Positions 11,951 to 21,983 of a DNA stretch of 64,000 nt are shown here, in pieces (within the stretch, counting starts at the first letter, position 1; each line of letters begins with the position of its first letter). The position numbers and the translations under genes are program-made. This stretch comes from Aliamphritea spongicola (GTDB lineage Bacteria; Pseudomonadota; Gammaproteobacteria; Pseudomonadales; Balneatricaceae): NCBI GenBank assembly GCA_024347235.1, contig AP025283.1, positions 1,488,001 through 1,552,000 on the forward strand, read 5' to 3'. The notes below the pieces were generated by a model that saw only the letters and a program-made list of their open reading frames with translations, had not been told where the DNA came from and searched no databases.

Positions 11951-13346
11951 CAGTTTTCCTGCTCCGGGTTGTCCTGTGTCTGATTATCGTAGGCCAGATG
12001 CTGACGGCGGCGTTCGGAAATATTCATTTCCGAGGAACCAGCAGAGATCAGTTCATAAAGGCGGGCGCGCTTGTCGGCGGAGGGTCGCAGAATACGCCCC
12101 AGCCGCTGTACGTGTTCCCGTACCGAGCCGGAGCCTGAGACGATAATACCGACGCTGGCTTCGGGGACATCAATGCCTTCATTGAGGACTTTGCTGGTAA
12201 CCAGGACGGTAAATTCTCCCTGCCGGAAACGGTCAAGGAAGCGTTTACGCTCAGCAGCTTTAGTGTTGTGGGTGATCACCGGTAACAGAAACCGTTCGCC
12301 AATGTCATAAGCCAGTTTATTCAGGGCGGTAAAAATGATGATCCGCTCACCACGGTGCTGATTTAGCAGTTCCCATAATTTGTCGAACTTGGCGGCGCTG
12401 GCGGCGGCAATTTCTTTCTGGGTGCGAAAAGCCTGTAATACCTGCCGTCCGTCCGGGGCCTGCGCACAGGCGCGGAGAAAGTTCGACCAGCCGTAAGGCG
12501 ATGAAAAGCTGATGCGGTGGCTGCGTACAAAGTCCAGATATTGCTGACGGTTTAGCTGATATTCTGTCTGTTCTTCAGCAGTCATGGGGACTTCGATCAC
12601 TTCAGTGTCATAGAGGGCCAGTACCCCGTCATCAAAGTCATTGATCTCCCGGCGGTAGACCTCATGGCCGATCAGGCTGTAGAGCAGGTGTTCGCCGTTG
12701 TCGTTACGTTCCGGCGTGGCTGTCAGGCCCAGTCTGTAAGGTGCAGGGCTCAGCTCAGCGGCCTGACGGTTTACCGGGCCGGGCAAGTGATGGCATTCGT
12801 CAAAGATGATCAGCGGAAACCGGTCACCGATATATTCCATCATCAGCACGGCTGAGTCATAGGTAATCACAGTAATGGGGTGCAGTTCTTTGCTGCCACC
12901 GCCGTACACGCCGATGGGCTGCTGAAAGTGTTTTTCCAGCTGAGTCGCCCACTGGATCATCAGATCAATGGTGGGTAAGACGATGAGTGCGGCTTCGCCA
13001 CAGCGGCGAATCGCTTCTATCGCCACAATGGATTTACCGACCCCGGTGGGCAGGATGATCAGCCCCTGACACTGATTTGCCTGCCAGCTGTCCACGGCTT
13101 CCTGCTGATAATCACGCAGGGTTATGCTGAGCTGCTCCGGTACCTGTAACGGTGGTGTACTGAAAACCTGATCTTCCAGTGCGCAGTCCCGCATTTTCAG
13201 CTGTTGGATGACACTGCGGTAGGCCCATGCAGGGCACGCCAGGCGTCGACCCGGCTGTCGAAAACCAGATGATCAACACTGTGTTCTGTCAGCAGGGATG
13301 TATCCCCGCTGAGCAGCAGGGAGCCTGCATCAAAAGTCAGCTTCAT
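11950..13346 (-). CDS. XPB/Rad25-type superfamily 2 DNA helicase (one frameshift)
   Basis: DEAD/DEAH-box ATPase resembling archaeal XPB, a DNA unwinding/translocation enzyme of nucleotide excision repair. The N-terminal damage-recognition-like domain begins MKLTFDAGSLLLSGDTSLL at 13346; one missing G near 13230 (HGAYRSVIQQLK when repaired) separates it from the rest. Motifs follow in order: LRDYQQEAVDSW (Q-motif region), ILPTGVGKS (Walker A), DECHH (motif II), LTATPER (III), IIIFTA (IV), SKVLNEGIDVPEA (V) and QRLGRILRPS (VI). About 465 residues, typical for bacterial and archaeal XPB. It forms a two-gene unit with the DUF790 gene and may work with it on damaged or branched DNA. Confidence 0.85.
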
Positions 13347-13499
13347 GGTTACCCCGGATTGACCGGATCAGATCAGTAAAAACGCATGATAACAGATGTT
13401 TAGGGAAGTTGTCGTGCTGCTGACCGCCTTAGCAGCAGAGGAGGGGCAGGCTGCGGATGCAAGCCTGCCGATGGCAGAGATCGTTGTGTTTCTTTCCCG

Positions 13500-13949
13500 T
13501 CAGCCAGTCTGCATCTGGTAGGTTACCCAGCGGGTCCGGTCGGCGATCTTGTCGTAAGCGGCCTGTCCCCGGTAGTTATCTTCAGCGGTTATCCAGCGAA
13601 CGAAGGGCCAGCCATGATCCGCAGCAGATTGCTCCAGTGCCCGGAACAAGGCATCAACGCTGCCGTTGCCCCGGGCGTCCGGGGTTACGAACAGGTCATC
13701 CAGAAACCCTACCCAACCGCCACGCAGCGGGGATTGCATGGCGCGGTAGTGCATCAGGCCTGTAAGTGTCTGTTCCGCGTTCACGGCGACCAGGCAAAAG
13801 AACTGCTGTTCTTCCCCGAAGATCCATTGCCATACCTGGTCCAGTGTTTCATGTGCCATGGACATGCCGTAAAACTCAGCATAGCCCCGGTACAGCTGTT
13901 CCCATTGCTGCCTGTCTTCAGGCTGTAGCATCCGGGTAGTAATTGTCAT
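13500..13949 (-). CDS. GNAT-family N-acetyltransferase
   Basis: Cytoplasmic acyl-CoA-dependent acetyltransferase; substrate unknown. 149 residues, frame intact. GNAT features are the strand/loop GGWVGFLDDLFVTPDARGNG at about residues 77-96, where DLFV and the R-G-x-G pyrophosphate loop bind acetyl-CoA, and a C-terminal WITAEDNYRGQAAYDKI helix. Starts at ATG 13949. A GGCAGGCT/AGCCTGCC stem (13445-13469) lies downstream and may end its transcript. A second GNAT gene lies upstream on the same strand. Confidence 0.8.
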   Translation of the reverse strand: MTITTRMLQPEDRQQWEQLYRGYAEFYGMSMAHETLDQVWQWIFGEEQQFFCLVAVNAEQTLTGLMHYRAMQSPLRGGWVGFLDDLFVTPDARGNGSVDALFRALEQSAADHGWPFVRWITAEDNYRGQAAYDKIADRTRWVTYQMQTG

Positions 13950-14012
13950 TGTTCTTCGTCCTTTCTTTTTCTGTCCTTTCCTGCTCTTTCCTGTTTTGGG
14001 TTCCGGACAGGA

Positions 14013-14723
14013 TTATTTCTCTAACGTCTGCATTTCCTGCAGGGACTTGTGTTGCCGGCCTTCAGCGTCGAAGTTCTCCGGTGCCAGCCACAGCTGAAAT
14101 GCTTTTTCAGGGCCGGCCATTCTTTATCAATAACAGATAGCCAGGCGGTATCCCGGTTGCGGCCTTTGTAGGTGACGGCCTGACGGAAAATCCCCTCGAA
14201 GGTAAAGCCCAGCCGTGCCGCTGCTTTTTCGACGGTTCGTTGCGGAGTCACACTTCCACTCATAGCGGCGGTAACCCAGTTCGTCGAATACCCGCTGCAT
14301 CATTAGGAACATCGCTTCAGTGGATACCGGCGTACGCTGCATCAGGGATGAAAAGTGAATATGGCCCACTTCAATGACACCCATATCCGGGGTGATGCGC
14401 AGGTAACTGGCCATGCCCACCGCCTTGTTACTGGACTCGTCGATCACGGTGAAAAACAGTGGGTCCTGTCCGGTGCAGGTTGTTTCAAGCCACTGCTTAA
14501 AAACCGCCAGATCGGTAAATGGCTCACTGAACAGGTAGGTCCAGCCTTTGCCGCTTGGGTCTGCTGCAAAGGCATGAAACAGTTCTTCAGCATGCAGAGC
14601 GATATTCAGGGGTTCCAGGCGACAATAGTCACCCTGCATGGTGCTGTGGGGTGGAAAAGGGCGAGGCTGCCAGTTTTCAACAGGTTCGCCAACGGGCATC
14701 TGATTGTGATCCTGATAAGTCAT
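14013..14723 (-). CDS. RimJ/RimL-type GNAT acetyltransferase (two frameshifts)
   Basis: Acetyltransferase of the RimJ/RimL group (N-terminal or small-molecule acetylation), about 237 residues after repair. [14 protein letters not shown] at 14723 is preferred over an upstream start because AAGGACA precedes it. GNAT features include [25 protein letters not shown] and the final helix [13 protein letters not shown]. The frame breaks near 14240 (CDSATN to KKAAARLG) and near 14105 (A run; repaired [12 protein letters not shown]), ending …QTLEK at 14013. It is divergent from the MocR-type gene across 140 bases, so that regulator may control it; this is inference from position only. Confidence 0.75.
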
Positions 14724-14863
14724 CGGTGTGTCCTTAAATGTAAGCCTTAACAAAAGGTTATGTTGATTTGGCCCTTTGCCGGGCACTTGTAACTGTTGTC
14801 AGATTAGGTGTTTAATGGGGTAATACAAAGATCCATTATTTTTCGGATATAGGGCCCACTTTG

Positions 14864-16336
14864 ATGCATTCCCGTGATGAATTTCCTTCAGAGCTGTTTC
14901 TGCCGTTTCTGTCTGCAGACAGTGGGCCCCAGTACCGGGCATTGTTTCGTGGTTTTCAGCAGGCGATTCTTTCCGGGCAACTGGGGCCGGGCAGTAAGTT
15001 GCCCGCCAGCCGGCCACTGGGTAAAACCTTGGGGTGTCCCGGAATACGGTGAAAGCAGCCTATGAATTGCTGCAGGCAGAGGGCTATATAGAAACCCGGC
15101 ACGGGGCAGGCAGTTTTGTATCGGCGGCGGTGCCGGATCAGATTTCAAAAAGGCAGTGATGAGACCTTACAGGACGCCGCACAGCCAGTGCTGTCGCAAG
15201 TATCCGCACGGATTTCTGCTGCCTTTGCTGAGCGACCGTTACTGGGCAATGGACTGTTGCTACCGGCAACCCCTGTGTAAAAGCTTTCCCTGGCTGAAAT
15301 GGCAGCGGCATGCCACAGCGGCAGGCCGGAAAATTAAGTTTGAAGAGTCTGTTTCCCGGTCCGGTTATATCGGTTTACGGCGGCAGATTGCGGATTATCT
15401 GAATGTTGTCCGGGGTGAAAGCCAGTGCTGAACAGGTGCAGATCTGTTCCGGCTCCCAGCAGGCCATTTATCTGGCGGCGCTCCTGTTGCTGGATCAGGG
15501 GACGATATTCTGGTGGAAGAGCCGGGGTATTACGGCGTGGATGGTGCACTGGCAGCGGTGGGGGCCAATAAAGTTGCCGTACCGGCGGACGAAGAAGGTT
15601 TTCATCTGGAGGCTGCGTTACAGCGTTCCGGCAATGCCCGGCTGGCGTTGCTGACGCCGTCGCGAAATTACCCGATGGGTTACACCCTGAGTCTGGCCCG
15701 GCGGCTGGCACTGCTGAACTGGGCCCGGGAGCAGGATGCTTGGATCATCGAAGATGACTATGACAGTGAGTTCCGCTTTGACGGCCCGCCGTTAACTTCG
15801 CTGCAGGGGTTGTCCGGCGGGGAGCGGGTGATTTATATGGGCACCTTCAGCCGGATTCTGCATCCGTCGATCCGGCTGGGCTATCTGGTATTGCCGGAAG
15901 TCCTGACCGAGCCTTTCAGCCAGGTGCGCGCCTATGTAGATGGCGGTCTGTCATCCCTGCCTCAGATAGCTCTGGCGGATTTTATGGCCAGTGGTGATTT
16001 TGCCAGCCATGTAAGGCGCATGCGTAAGCTTTATCAGCAACGGCGGGATATCCTTAACACCCTGGCTGAGCAACGCTTCGGTGATCAGCTGTTGCGGGTG
16101 GAAAGTGATGGCGGTATGCACTCCACATTTATATTCAGAGACGACCTGAATATTTCTGACCGTGATCTGGCGGCTGCAGCGCAGGCCCGGGGCTGGGGAT
16201 ACGGGCATTATCTGATTTTTATTCCTCCAGCGAAGGGCCGCAGGGAATCGTGATCGGTTTTGCCGGCTATGATGAGGCCCAGATGCACCGGGGCATGGAT
16301 ATTCTTGAAGATGTACTGCACTCTGCCGGCGCTTAA
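14864..16336 (+). CDS. MocR/PdxR-type transcription regulator: GntR HTH fused to aminotransferase fold (several frameshifts)
   Basis: PLP-binding GntR-family regulator. The N-terminal winged helix reads YRALFRGFQQAILSG and, after restoring a G near 15038, GVSRNTVKAAYELLQAEGYI. The aminotransferase-like domain follows with LLTPSRNYPMGYTLSLARR, the substrate/PLP pocket IIEDDYDSEFRFDG (about 15744-15783) and the PLP-lysine-region-like GTFSRILHPSIRLGYLV; here the usual lysine position reads Arg/Ile, which should be re-checked on corrected sequence. At least six single-base losses break it between 15035 and 16230. It ends …DVLHSAGA at 16336, about 490 residues. Such regulators often control the divergent neighbour, here the RimJ-type acetyltransferase. 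Confidence 0.8.
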
Positions 16337-16454
16337 ATCCGTGGGACAGGCTGATGAAAGCCCTTGTATTTTTCACTTCAGACGTATGTATAAACAGGAA
16401 CCATTTTATAGCTGTTGGCTCAAAGCTCCCAGCTGTAAATAATTCGGGAAAGCT

Positions 16455-16482
16455 GCCCGGGTGAATCAGTCCCCGGGCTTTT
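16455..16482 (+). terminator. Rho-independent terminator
   Basis: GCCCGGG (16455-16461) pairs with CCCGGGC (16472-16478) and is followed by TTTT. It separates the MocR-type gene from the MoxR-Bat operon, which starts 22 bases further on. Confidence 0.75.
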
Positions 16483-16503
16483 CACGGTATGTAAGGAGAT
16501 ATT

Positions 16504-17480
16504 TTGAACGCCGTTAATCTCAGTGATAATTTTCAACGTCTGCATGCCTGGTTATCGGCGCAGATCATTGGCCAGCCAGCGCTGGTAGAGCGCTTGCTTG
16601 TGGCGCTTCTGGCGGACGGACATCTGTTGGTGGAAGGGGCACCGGGATTGGCTAAGACCCGGGCAATCAACAGCCTTTCAAAAGGGCTGGAAGCGGATTT
16701 TCAGCGTATTCAGTTTACCCCTGATCTGCTCCCCGCAGACATCACCGGCAGCGATATTTTCCATCAGGAAGATGCCAGTTTCAGTTTTCAGCAGGGGCCG
16801 ATTTTCCACAACCTTGTGCTGGCAGATGAAATTAACCGAGCACCGGCGAAGGTGCAGTCTGCCTTACTGGAAGCCATGGCCGAACGCCAGATCAGCGTGG
16901 GACAGAACACCTTTCCATTGCCGGATGTATTCATGGTGATGGCCACGCAGAATCCGCTGGAACAGGAAGGCACCTACCCATTGCCGGAAGCCCAGCTGGA
17001 CCGTTTTCTGATGAAGGTGCTGGTGGCCTATCCGGATGCGGCGGCTGAGCGGGCAATTTTGCGGCTGAACCGTCAGGAAGCCGGTGGTGCATCGGATAAT
17101 GGCATGTCGGAACCGCCACAGCTCACCCAGGCGGATATTCTTGCTGCAAGAAAAGCCATTCTGAATATCCACATGGCGGAACCGGTGGAAGAATATATCG
17201 TGCAGCTGAGTATCGCGACCCGGCAGCCACATCTTTACGATGCCAATCTGGCCGGCTGGTTGGAAGTGGGTGTCAGCCCCGTGCCAGTATCGCACTGGAT
17301 CGTTGTTCCCGCGCCCATGCGTGGCTGGCGGGGCGGGATTTTGTTACCCCGGAAGATGTACAGCAGGTGCTGCATGATGTGTATCGCCACCGCCTGTTAC
17401 TGAGCTTTGAAGCCGAAGCCAACGGTATCGATGCGGATCAGGTAATTGATGCCCTGCTGTCTGTGGTGCCGGTGGGCTGA
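16504..17480 (+). CDS. moxR: MoxR-type AAA+ ATPase (one or more frameshifts)
   Basis: AAA+ chaperone-like ATPase that usually works with VWA proteins encoded in the same operon. Walker A GAPGLAKT (about residues 39-46), Walker B LVLADEINRAP, the sensor MVMATQNPLEQEGTYPLPEA and the arginine-bearing AQLDRF are all present. TTG at 16504 is chosen because AAGGAGAT precedes it by 4 bases and no ATG fits. The frame is lost near 17280. The repaired tail reads SPRASIALDR, then DFVTPEDVQQVLHDVYRHR and ends VVPVG at 17480, about 326 residues. First gene of a six-gene operon; the next start is 2 bases after its stop. Confidence 0.9.
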
Positions 17481-17482
17481 AG

Positions 17483-18507
17483 ATGTTTGATTTCCTGCGT
17501 ACAGGTCAGAGGGCTGAATCCGCTGGGGCTGCATTAGCTACCCCCGTTTCTGAAGGAGGGGCTGATAATGGCGTCGCCCCGGCTTTTGCCGGTGCCTACA
17601 CTCAGCTGAGCAGCCTGATCGGGCTGCAGCAGTACAGCAGCCAGATGAGTTTGTTAAGTGCACCCCGCAGAGCCGCACAGCTGAGCGGTAACTGGCAGAC
17701 CCGTATTCGTGGCCGGGGATGGACTTCGCGGAAGTGCGCGAGTATCAGCCCGGCGATGATATCCGCAGTATGGACTGGCGGGTAACCGCCCGTACCGGTT
17801 CCCCCATAGCAGAGTGTTTACCGAAGAGCGGAAAGGCCAGTGATTCTGGCGGCGGATCTGCGCTCGCCGATGTTTTTCGGTTCGTCACTGGGTTTTAAAT
17901 CGGTAACTGCTGCTGCCTCACTGGCGCTGATCGGCTGGGCAGCACAGAATAGCCGGGACCGGGTGGGCGGTCTGGTGATGGGAGATCAACTACACCGGGA
18001 AATCCGGCCAAAGAATGGCAAAAGGGTGTGCTGGGTGTATTGCACAGTCTTGATGATTTCAGCCGGCGCTTAAGCAACCCGCTGCATTCGGCTGAGCAGA
18101 ATATGCAGGATCTGTTATTGAAGCTGCAGCGGGTAACCCGGCCGGGCAGCTCGGTGTATCTGGCCAGCGACTTTCATGACTTCAGCGATGAATGTATTCC
18201 CCATTTGCAGCGTCTGGCGCGGCATGCGCAGGTGACCCTGTTATGTATATCTGATCCGCTGGAATGGCAGTTACCGGCAGGCAGCAGCCTCTGGGTTACG
18301 GATGGCAGCCAGCGACAGTTGTTATCTGCACAGGAACAGCTGAATGATCTGCTGCCCCGGCGACTGGAGCGGTTACAGGCTTGTACCGGAAGCAGTATCG
18401 AATTGCTGGATATTCGGGGCGACGGGCAGGTGGCTGAATTACTGCAGCGGCGTTACGGGCAGTCTGTCGGCAGGTCGTCAGGGATAGCACCGGGGAGAGT
18501 GTCATAA
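17483..18507 (+). CDS. DUF58 domain protein of the MoxR-Bat operon (several frameshifts)
   Basis: DUF58 (PF01882) proteins carry a degenerate VWA-like domain and are standard partners of MoxR ATPases; biochemical role unknown. The diagnostic segment is broken here but readable across frames: [20 protein letters not shown] then RVTARTG, just before 17800. [15 protein letters not shown] follows (VWA-like strand with DxR), and later [12 protein letters not shown]. Frame changes occur near 17715, 17800-17830, 17990 and 18020. Repaired length is about 340 residues. The stop overlaps the next start (TAATG at 18505-18509), indicating coupled translation. Confidence 0.8.
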
Positions 18508-19065
18508 TGGCCGGGGCAACAAATTCAGTAACGGCAGCTGCGGATCCGCTGGCGGAGCTGCGTGATATTCATCTGCCGGAGGCGGTGGGTTACTGGCCGG
18601 TGGCACCGGGCTGGTGGCTGTTACTGGCCAGTGTCTTGGTGCTGGCGGGGCTGATTGTCTGGACAGTGCGCCGTTATCGCCACAATGCCTATCGACGGGC
18701 AGCGGCAAAAGAACTGGATAAGGTTTATCAGCAATACATGTCTGATGTAAAGGCAGCATTGCCCCGGATGCAGGCCACAAATATCTACAGCGTGTTAACC
18801 GTTTACTGAAGCAGGTGTACTTTACTCACGGAGCGAGCCAGGTTGCCGGGTTGAGCAATGGCGTCTGGATCAGCGAACTGCAACGGGTCGCCCCAGGCGT
18901 CTCTATTGAATGTTTTGCAGACCGGCTGGGGATCTGTACCGGCCGGAGCCGGAAGTAACCGGACAGGATGTTGAGCGGATACAGCGAGAATTACACCGCT
19001 GGTTACAGAAACATAAGCGGGCGCTTTTAACGGCGGAACCCAACGGGGAGGCTGCCAATGTTTAG
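18507..19065 (+). CDS. DUF4381 domain protein of the MoxR-Bat operon (frameshifted)
   Basis: Small membrane protein of the DUF4381 family, regularly found between DUF58 and BatA genes. It starts with ADPLAELRDIHLPEAVGYWP then VAPGWW, the family hallmark. A single membrane helix follows (WWLLLASVLVLAGLIVWTV, about residues 44-62), then a cytoplasmic helical tail with LKQVYFTHGASQVAGLSN and WISELQ. The frame changes near 18785 and again near 18930. It ends …NGEAANV at 19065, overlapping the BatA start by 8 bases. Role unknown; probably an accessory membrane subunit. Confidence 0.75.
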
Positions 19066-20063
19066 TTTTCAGCTCCCTGGATATTACTGGCTTTACCTGT
19101 GCCGGCACTGATTTACTGGTTTATGCCGCCGGTAGCCCGGCCTGAAGCGGCATTGCGGGTACCTTACTATCAGCAGTTGCAGAACACGCAGCAGGCGCCT
19201 GGCACGGTCATCCGGGGCGGGGGCCGCTGATTCTGCTGGTCATTATCTGGCTGTTACTGGTAATTGCTGCAGCACGGCCGGTCTGGCTGGGTGAGCCTCA
19301 GCCACTGGCGGCCAGTGGCCGTGACCTGATGCTGGCGGTCGACGTGTCCGGCAGTATGGAAACTGAAGACATGGTGCTGAATAACACCTCCCTTAACCGC
19401 CTGCAGGGCATCAAAATTGTTATGGATGGCTTTATCAGCCGCCGCCCGCAGGACCGTCTTGGTCTGATTCTGTTTGGCAGTAATGCGTATATTCAGGCAC
19501 CCCTGACCTTTGATCACGATACCCTCGGCCAGTTTCTTAAAGACGCTCAGATCGGTTTCGCCGGTCCGGAAACTGCCATCGGTGATGCTATTGCGCTAGG
19601 GATCAAACGCCTTGCAGACCGGCCTCAGCAGAGCCGGGTTATGGTGTTACTGACCGATGGGGCGAATACCTCAGGCGCAATCGAACCGCTGGAAGCGGCC
19701 AGAGTGGCAGCGGAACAGGGGTGAAAATATATACCCTGGGGTTCGGGGCGGATGAAATGATCGTGCGCAGTTTTTGGTAACCGTAAAGTGAACCCGTCTG
19801 CCGATCTTGATGAAACAACCCTGAGGACAATCGCAGAAAGTACCGGCGGCCGGTATTTCCGGGCCCGTAATATTGAAGAACTGACCGGCATTTATGCCTT
19901 GCTGGATGAACTGGAACCCAGCACAAAGGACGCTCAGCAGGTAAGGCCGCAGCAGGCGCTGTTTTACTGGCCAGCAGGTCTGGCGTTGTTGCTGAGTATG
20001 GGCTGGGCGGCGGTTCTGCAGTTCCGTCGCCGGATGTCTGCGGAGGTGAAGCATGCTGGCTGA
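19058..20063 (+). CDS. BatA-type VWA-domain membrane protein (frameshifted)
   Basis: Von Willebrand factor A protein of the Bat (Bacteroides aerotolerance) type. An N-terminal hydrophobic segment starts at MFSFQLPW (one base is missing right after it, near 19073); a second helix lies near 19230-19275. The VWA domain has an intact MIDAS metal site: DVSGSMETED near 19339, a threonine loop around GPETAIGDAI, and LLTDGANTSG near 19650. After frame repairs near 19725 and 19777, a C-terminal helix (FYWPAGLALLLSMGWAAVL) ends near 20020. This is the usual N- and C-anchored topology. It overlaps the next gene by 11 bases. Confidence 0.85.
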
Positions 20064-21983
20064 TTTTCACTTCATCAGGCCGTTATGGTTATTGCTGCTG
20101 CCGCTTATACCCTTGTTGCTGGTGGGGCTGTGGCAGTACCGTTCTTCCGGAGCCAGCTGGCAGACCCTGATTGCGCCGGGTCTGCGGAATTATCTGATTG
20201 ACGGTCAGAGTGGTCGCCTGTCCAAATGGCTGTTTGTTATGCTGGGCTTTGGCTGGTTGTTAGGTGTGCTGGCACTGGCGGGGCCTGCCTGGCAGCGCCT
20301 GCCTCAACCGGTATACCAGACCGGCGATGCGATGGTGATCGTAGCGGACTTGTCTCCTTCGATGCTGGCACGGGATGTTGCTCCCAGCCGTCTTGAACGG
20401 ATGCGTTATAAGCTCACCGATCTGATCAAAGCCCGGGAAGAGGGGATGACCGCACTGGTGGTATACGCCGGTGATTCCCACGTGCTGGCCCCGCTGAGTG
20501 ACGACCGGCAGACGCTGCTGGCCCTGTTGCCGGGGTTGTCGCCGCAGATAATGCCGATTCCCGGCAGCCATACCGAAGAGGCCGTGGCACTGGCGCTGGA
20601 TCTGTTTAAGCAGGATAACCGCCGGCAGGGCAGCGTGGTTTTACTCACTGACGGTGTGACGGCGCAGGCAGCCCGTGGGGTGAATGAACTGTTTGCCGGG
20701 TTACCGGCGGGCACGGATTTCTCTCTATCGGTCATGGGGATTGGTACCGCTGAAGGGGCACCGATTCCTCTGACAGAAGGCTTTGCCAAAGATGCGGCGG
20801 GCAAGATAGTGGTTGCCCGACTGGATGCCCAAAGGCTTAGTCAGCTGGCGGCAGTCAACGACGGTATTTACACCGCTATGCAGCTGGATAACAGCGATAC
20901 AGACGCTTTATTGAATGCCGCTGCGGGGCTGTTACCCGTTAATGGCTCTGACCGGGAAGGTGAGAATCAGCAAGCCGCTGAACAGACCTTTGATCGGTGG
21001 CAGGAGGCCGGTAGCTGGCTGTTGTTACTGCTGTTGCCAATTGCAGCGCTGGCGTTCCGGCGCGGTTGGTTGCTGGCGGTGTGTTTTGCTTTCATTGTGC
21101 CCGCTGTACACAGCCCTCAGGTGACCGCAGCAGAAGCCGGTAACAGTCTTTGGGAAAATCTTTGGCAAACGCCGGATCAGCAAGGGGCAAAGGCATTAAC
21201 GGCAGGTGATGCTGCCACGGCTGCTGAATTGTTTCAGCGGCCTGACTGGCAGGCGGCAGCCCGGTATCGCAACGGGGATTATACCGCCGCAGCAGAACAG
21301 TTTGCCGCTCAGGGTGATACCGAAGGCCTGTATAACAGCGGTAATGCGCTGGCAAAAGCCGGCAAGTTGAAGGAAGCGCTGGCAGCTTATGAACAGGTGC
21401 TGGATGAGCAACCTGACCATGAAGATGCACAGGCAAATAAAGCCCTGATTGAAAAGCTGATGCAGCAACAGCAAAACCAGAATCAGCAGGGTGAAGGTCA
21501 GGATCAGCAGGATCAGAACCAGCAGAGCCAGCAGGATCAGAACCAGCAGGGCCAGCAGGATCAGAATCAGCAAGGCGAAAGTCAGCAGAGTCAGAATCAG
21601 CAGAGTGAAGGCGAACAGGGCCAGCAGGATCAGAATCAGCAGGGCGACAGCCAACAGGCTCAGAGTCAGCAACAATCAGACTCTCAGGATCAGGCGGAGC
21701 AGCTTAGCCAGCAGGTGGATCAGCAACAGCAGGAAGCTCTGGATAAGCAGCAGGCTGAAAAGGCTGCTGATGAATTTCAGGCGGAACAGCAGGACGGAGC
21801 ACAGGCGCAGGTTCAGGCTGAACAGCAATCTTCCCCGGAAGATGAGGCCCTCCAGAAATGGTTAGGGCAACTGCCGGAAGACCCGCAGGTTTACTGCGTA
21901 ACAAATTTAATTATGAGTATCAGAAGAAGCGCCAGGCCTATGAAAGTGGTGACTGGAAACCGGCTCAGGAGCAACGGTGGTGA
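20053..21983 (+). CDS. BatB/BatC-type fusion: VWA domain plus TPR and Gln-rich tail (one frameshift)
   Basis: VWA protein fused to a BatC-like TPR region. Two N-terminal helices (residues 10-27, 60-80) precede a VWA domain with DLSPSMLARD (DxSxS-type MIDAS; the third position is Pro instead of Gly) and LLTDGVTA. A third helix is near residues 318-350, ending in a signal-like AAEAGNSLWENLWQTPDQQG. TPR-like repeats follow (GAKALTAGDAATAAELF, GNALAKAGKLKEALAAYEQ). Residues about 475-600 are low-complexity Gln/Asn/Ser/Asp. Near 21890 one base is lost; repaired, the end reads RNKFNYEYQKKRQAYESGDW and stops at 21983. Overlaps batD by 7 bases. Confidence 0.85.

Noticed and set aside
15744..15900. 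Stand-alone aminotransferase gene
   Set aside because: The segment is continuous, after frame repair, with a GntR-type helix-turn-helix upstream, so it is one MocR-type regulator.
21430..21830. Gln-rich repeat as a separate mobile or repeat element
   Set aside because: It is in frame inside the BatB/C protein and encodes its low-complexity tail.
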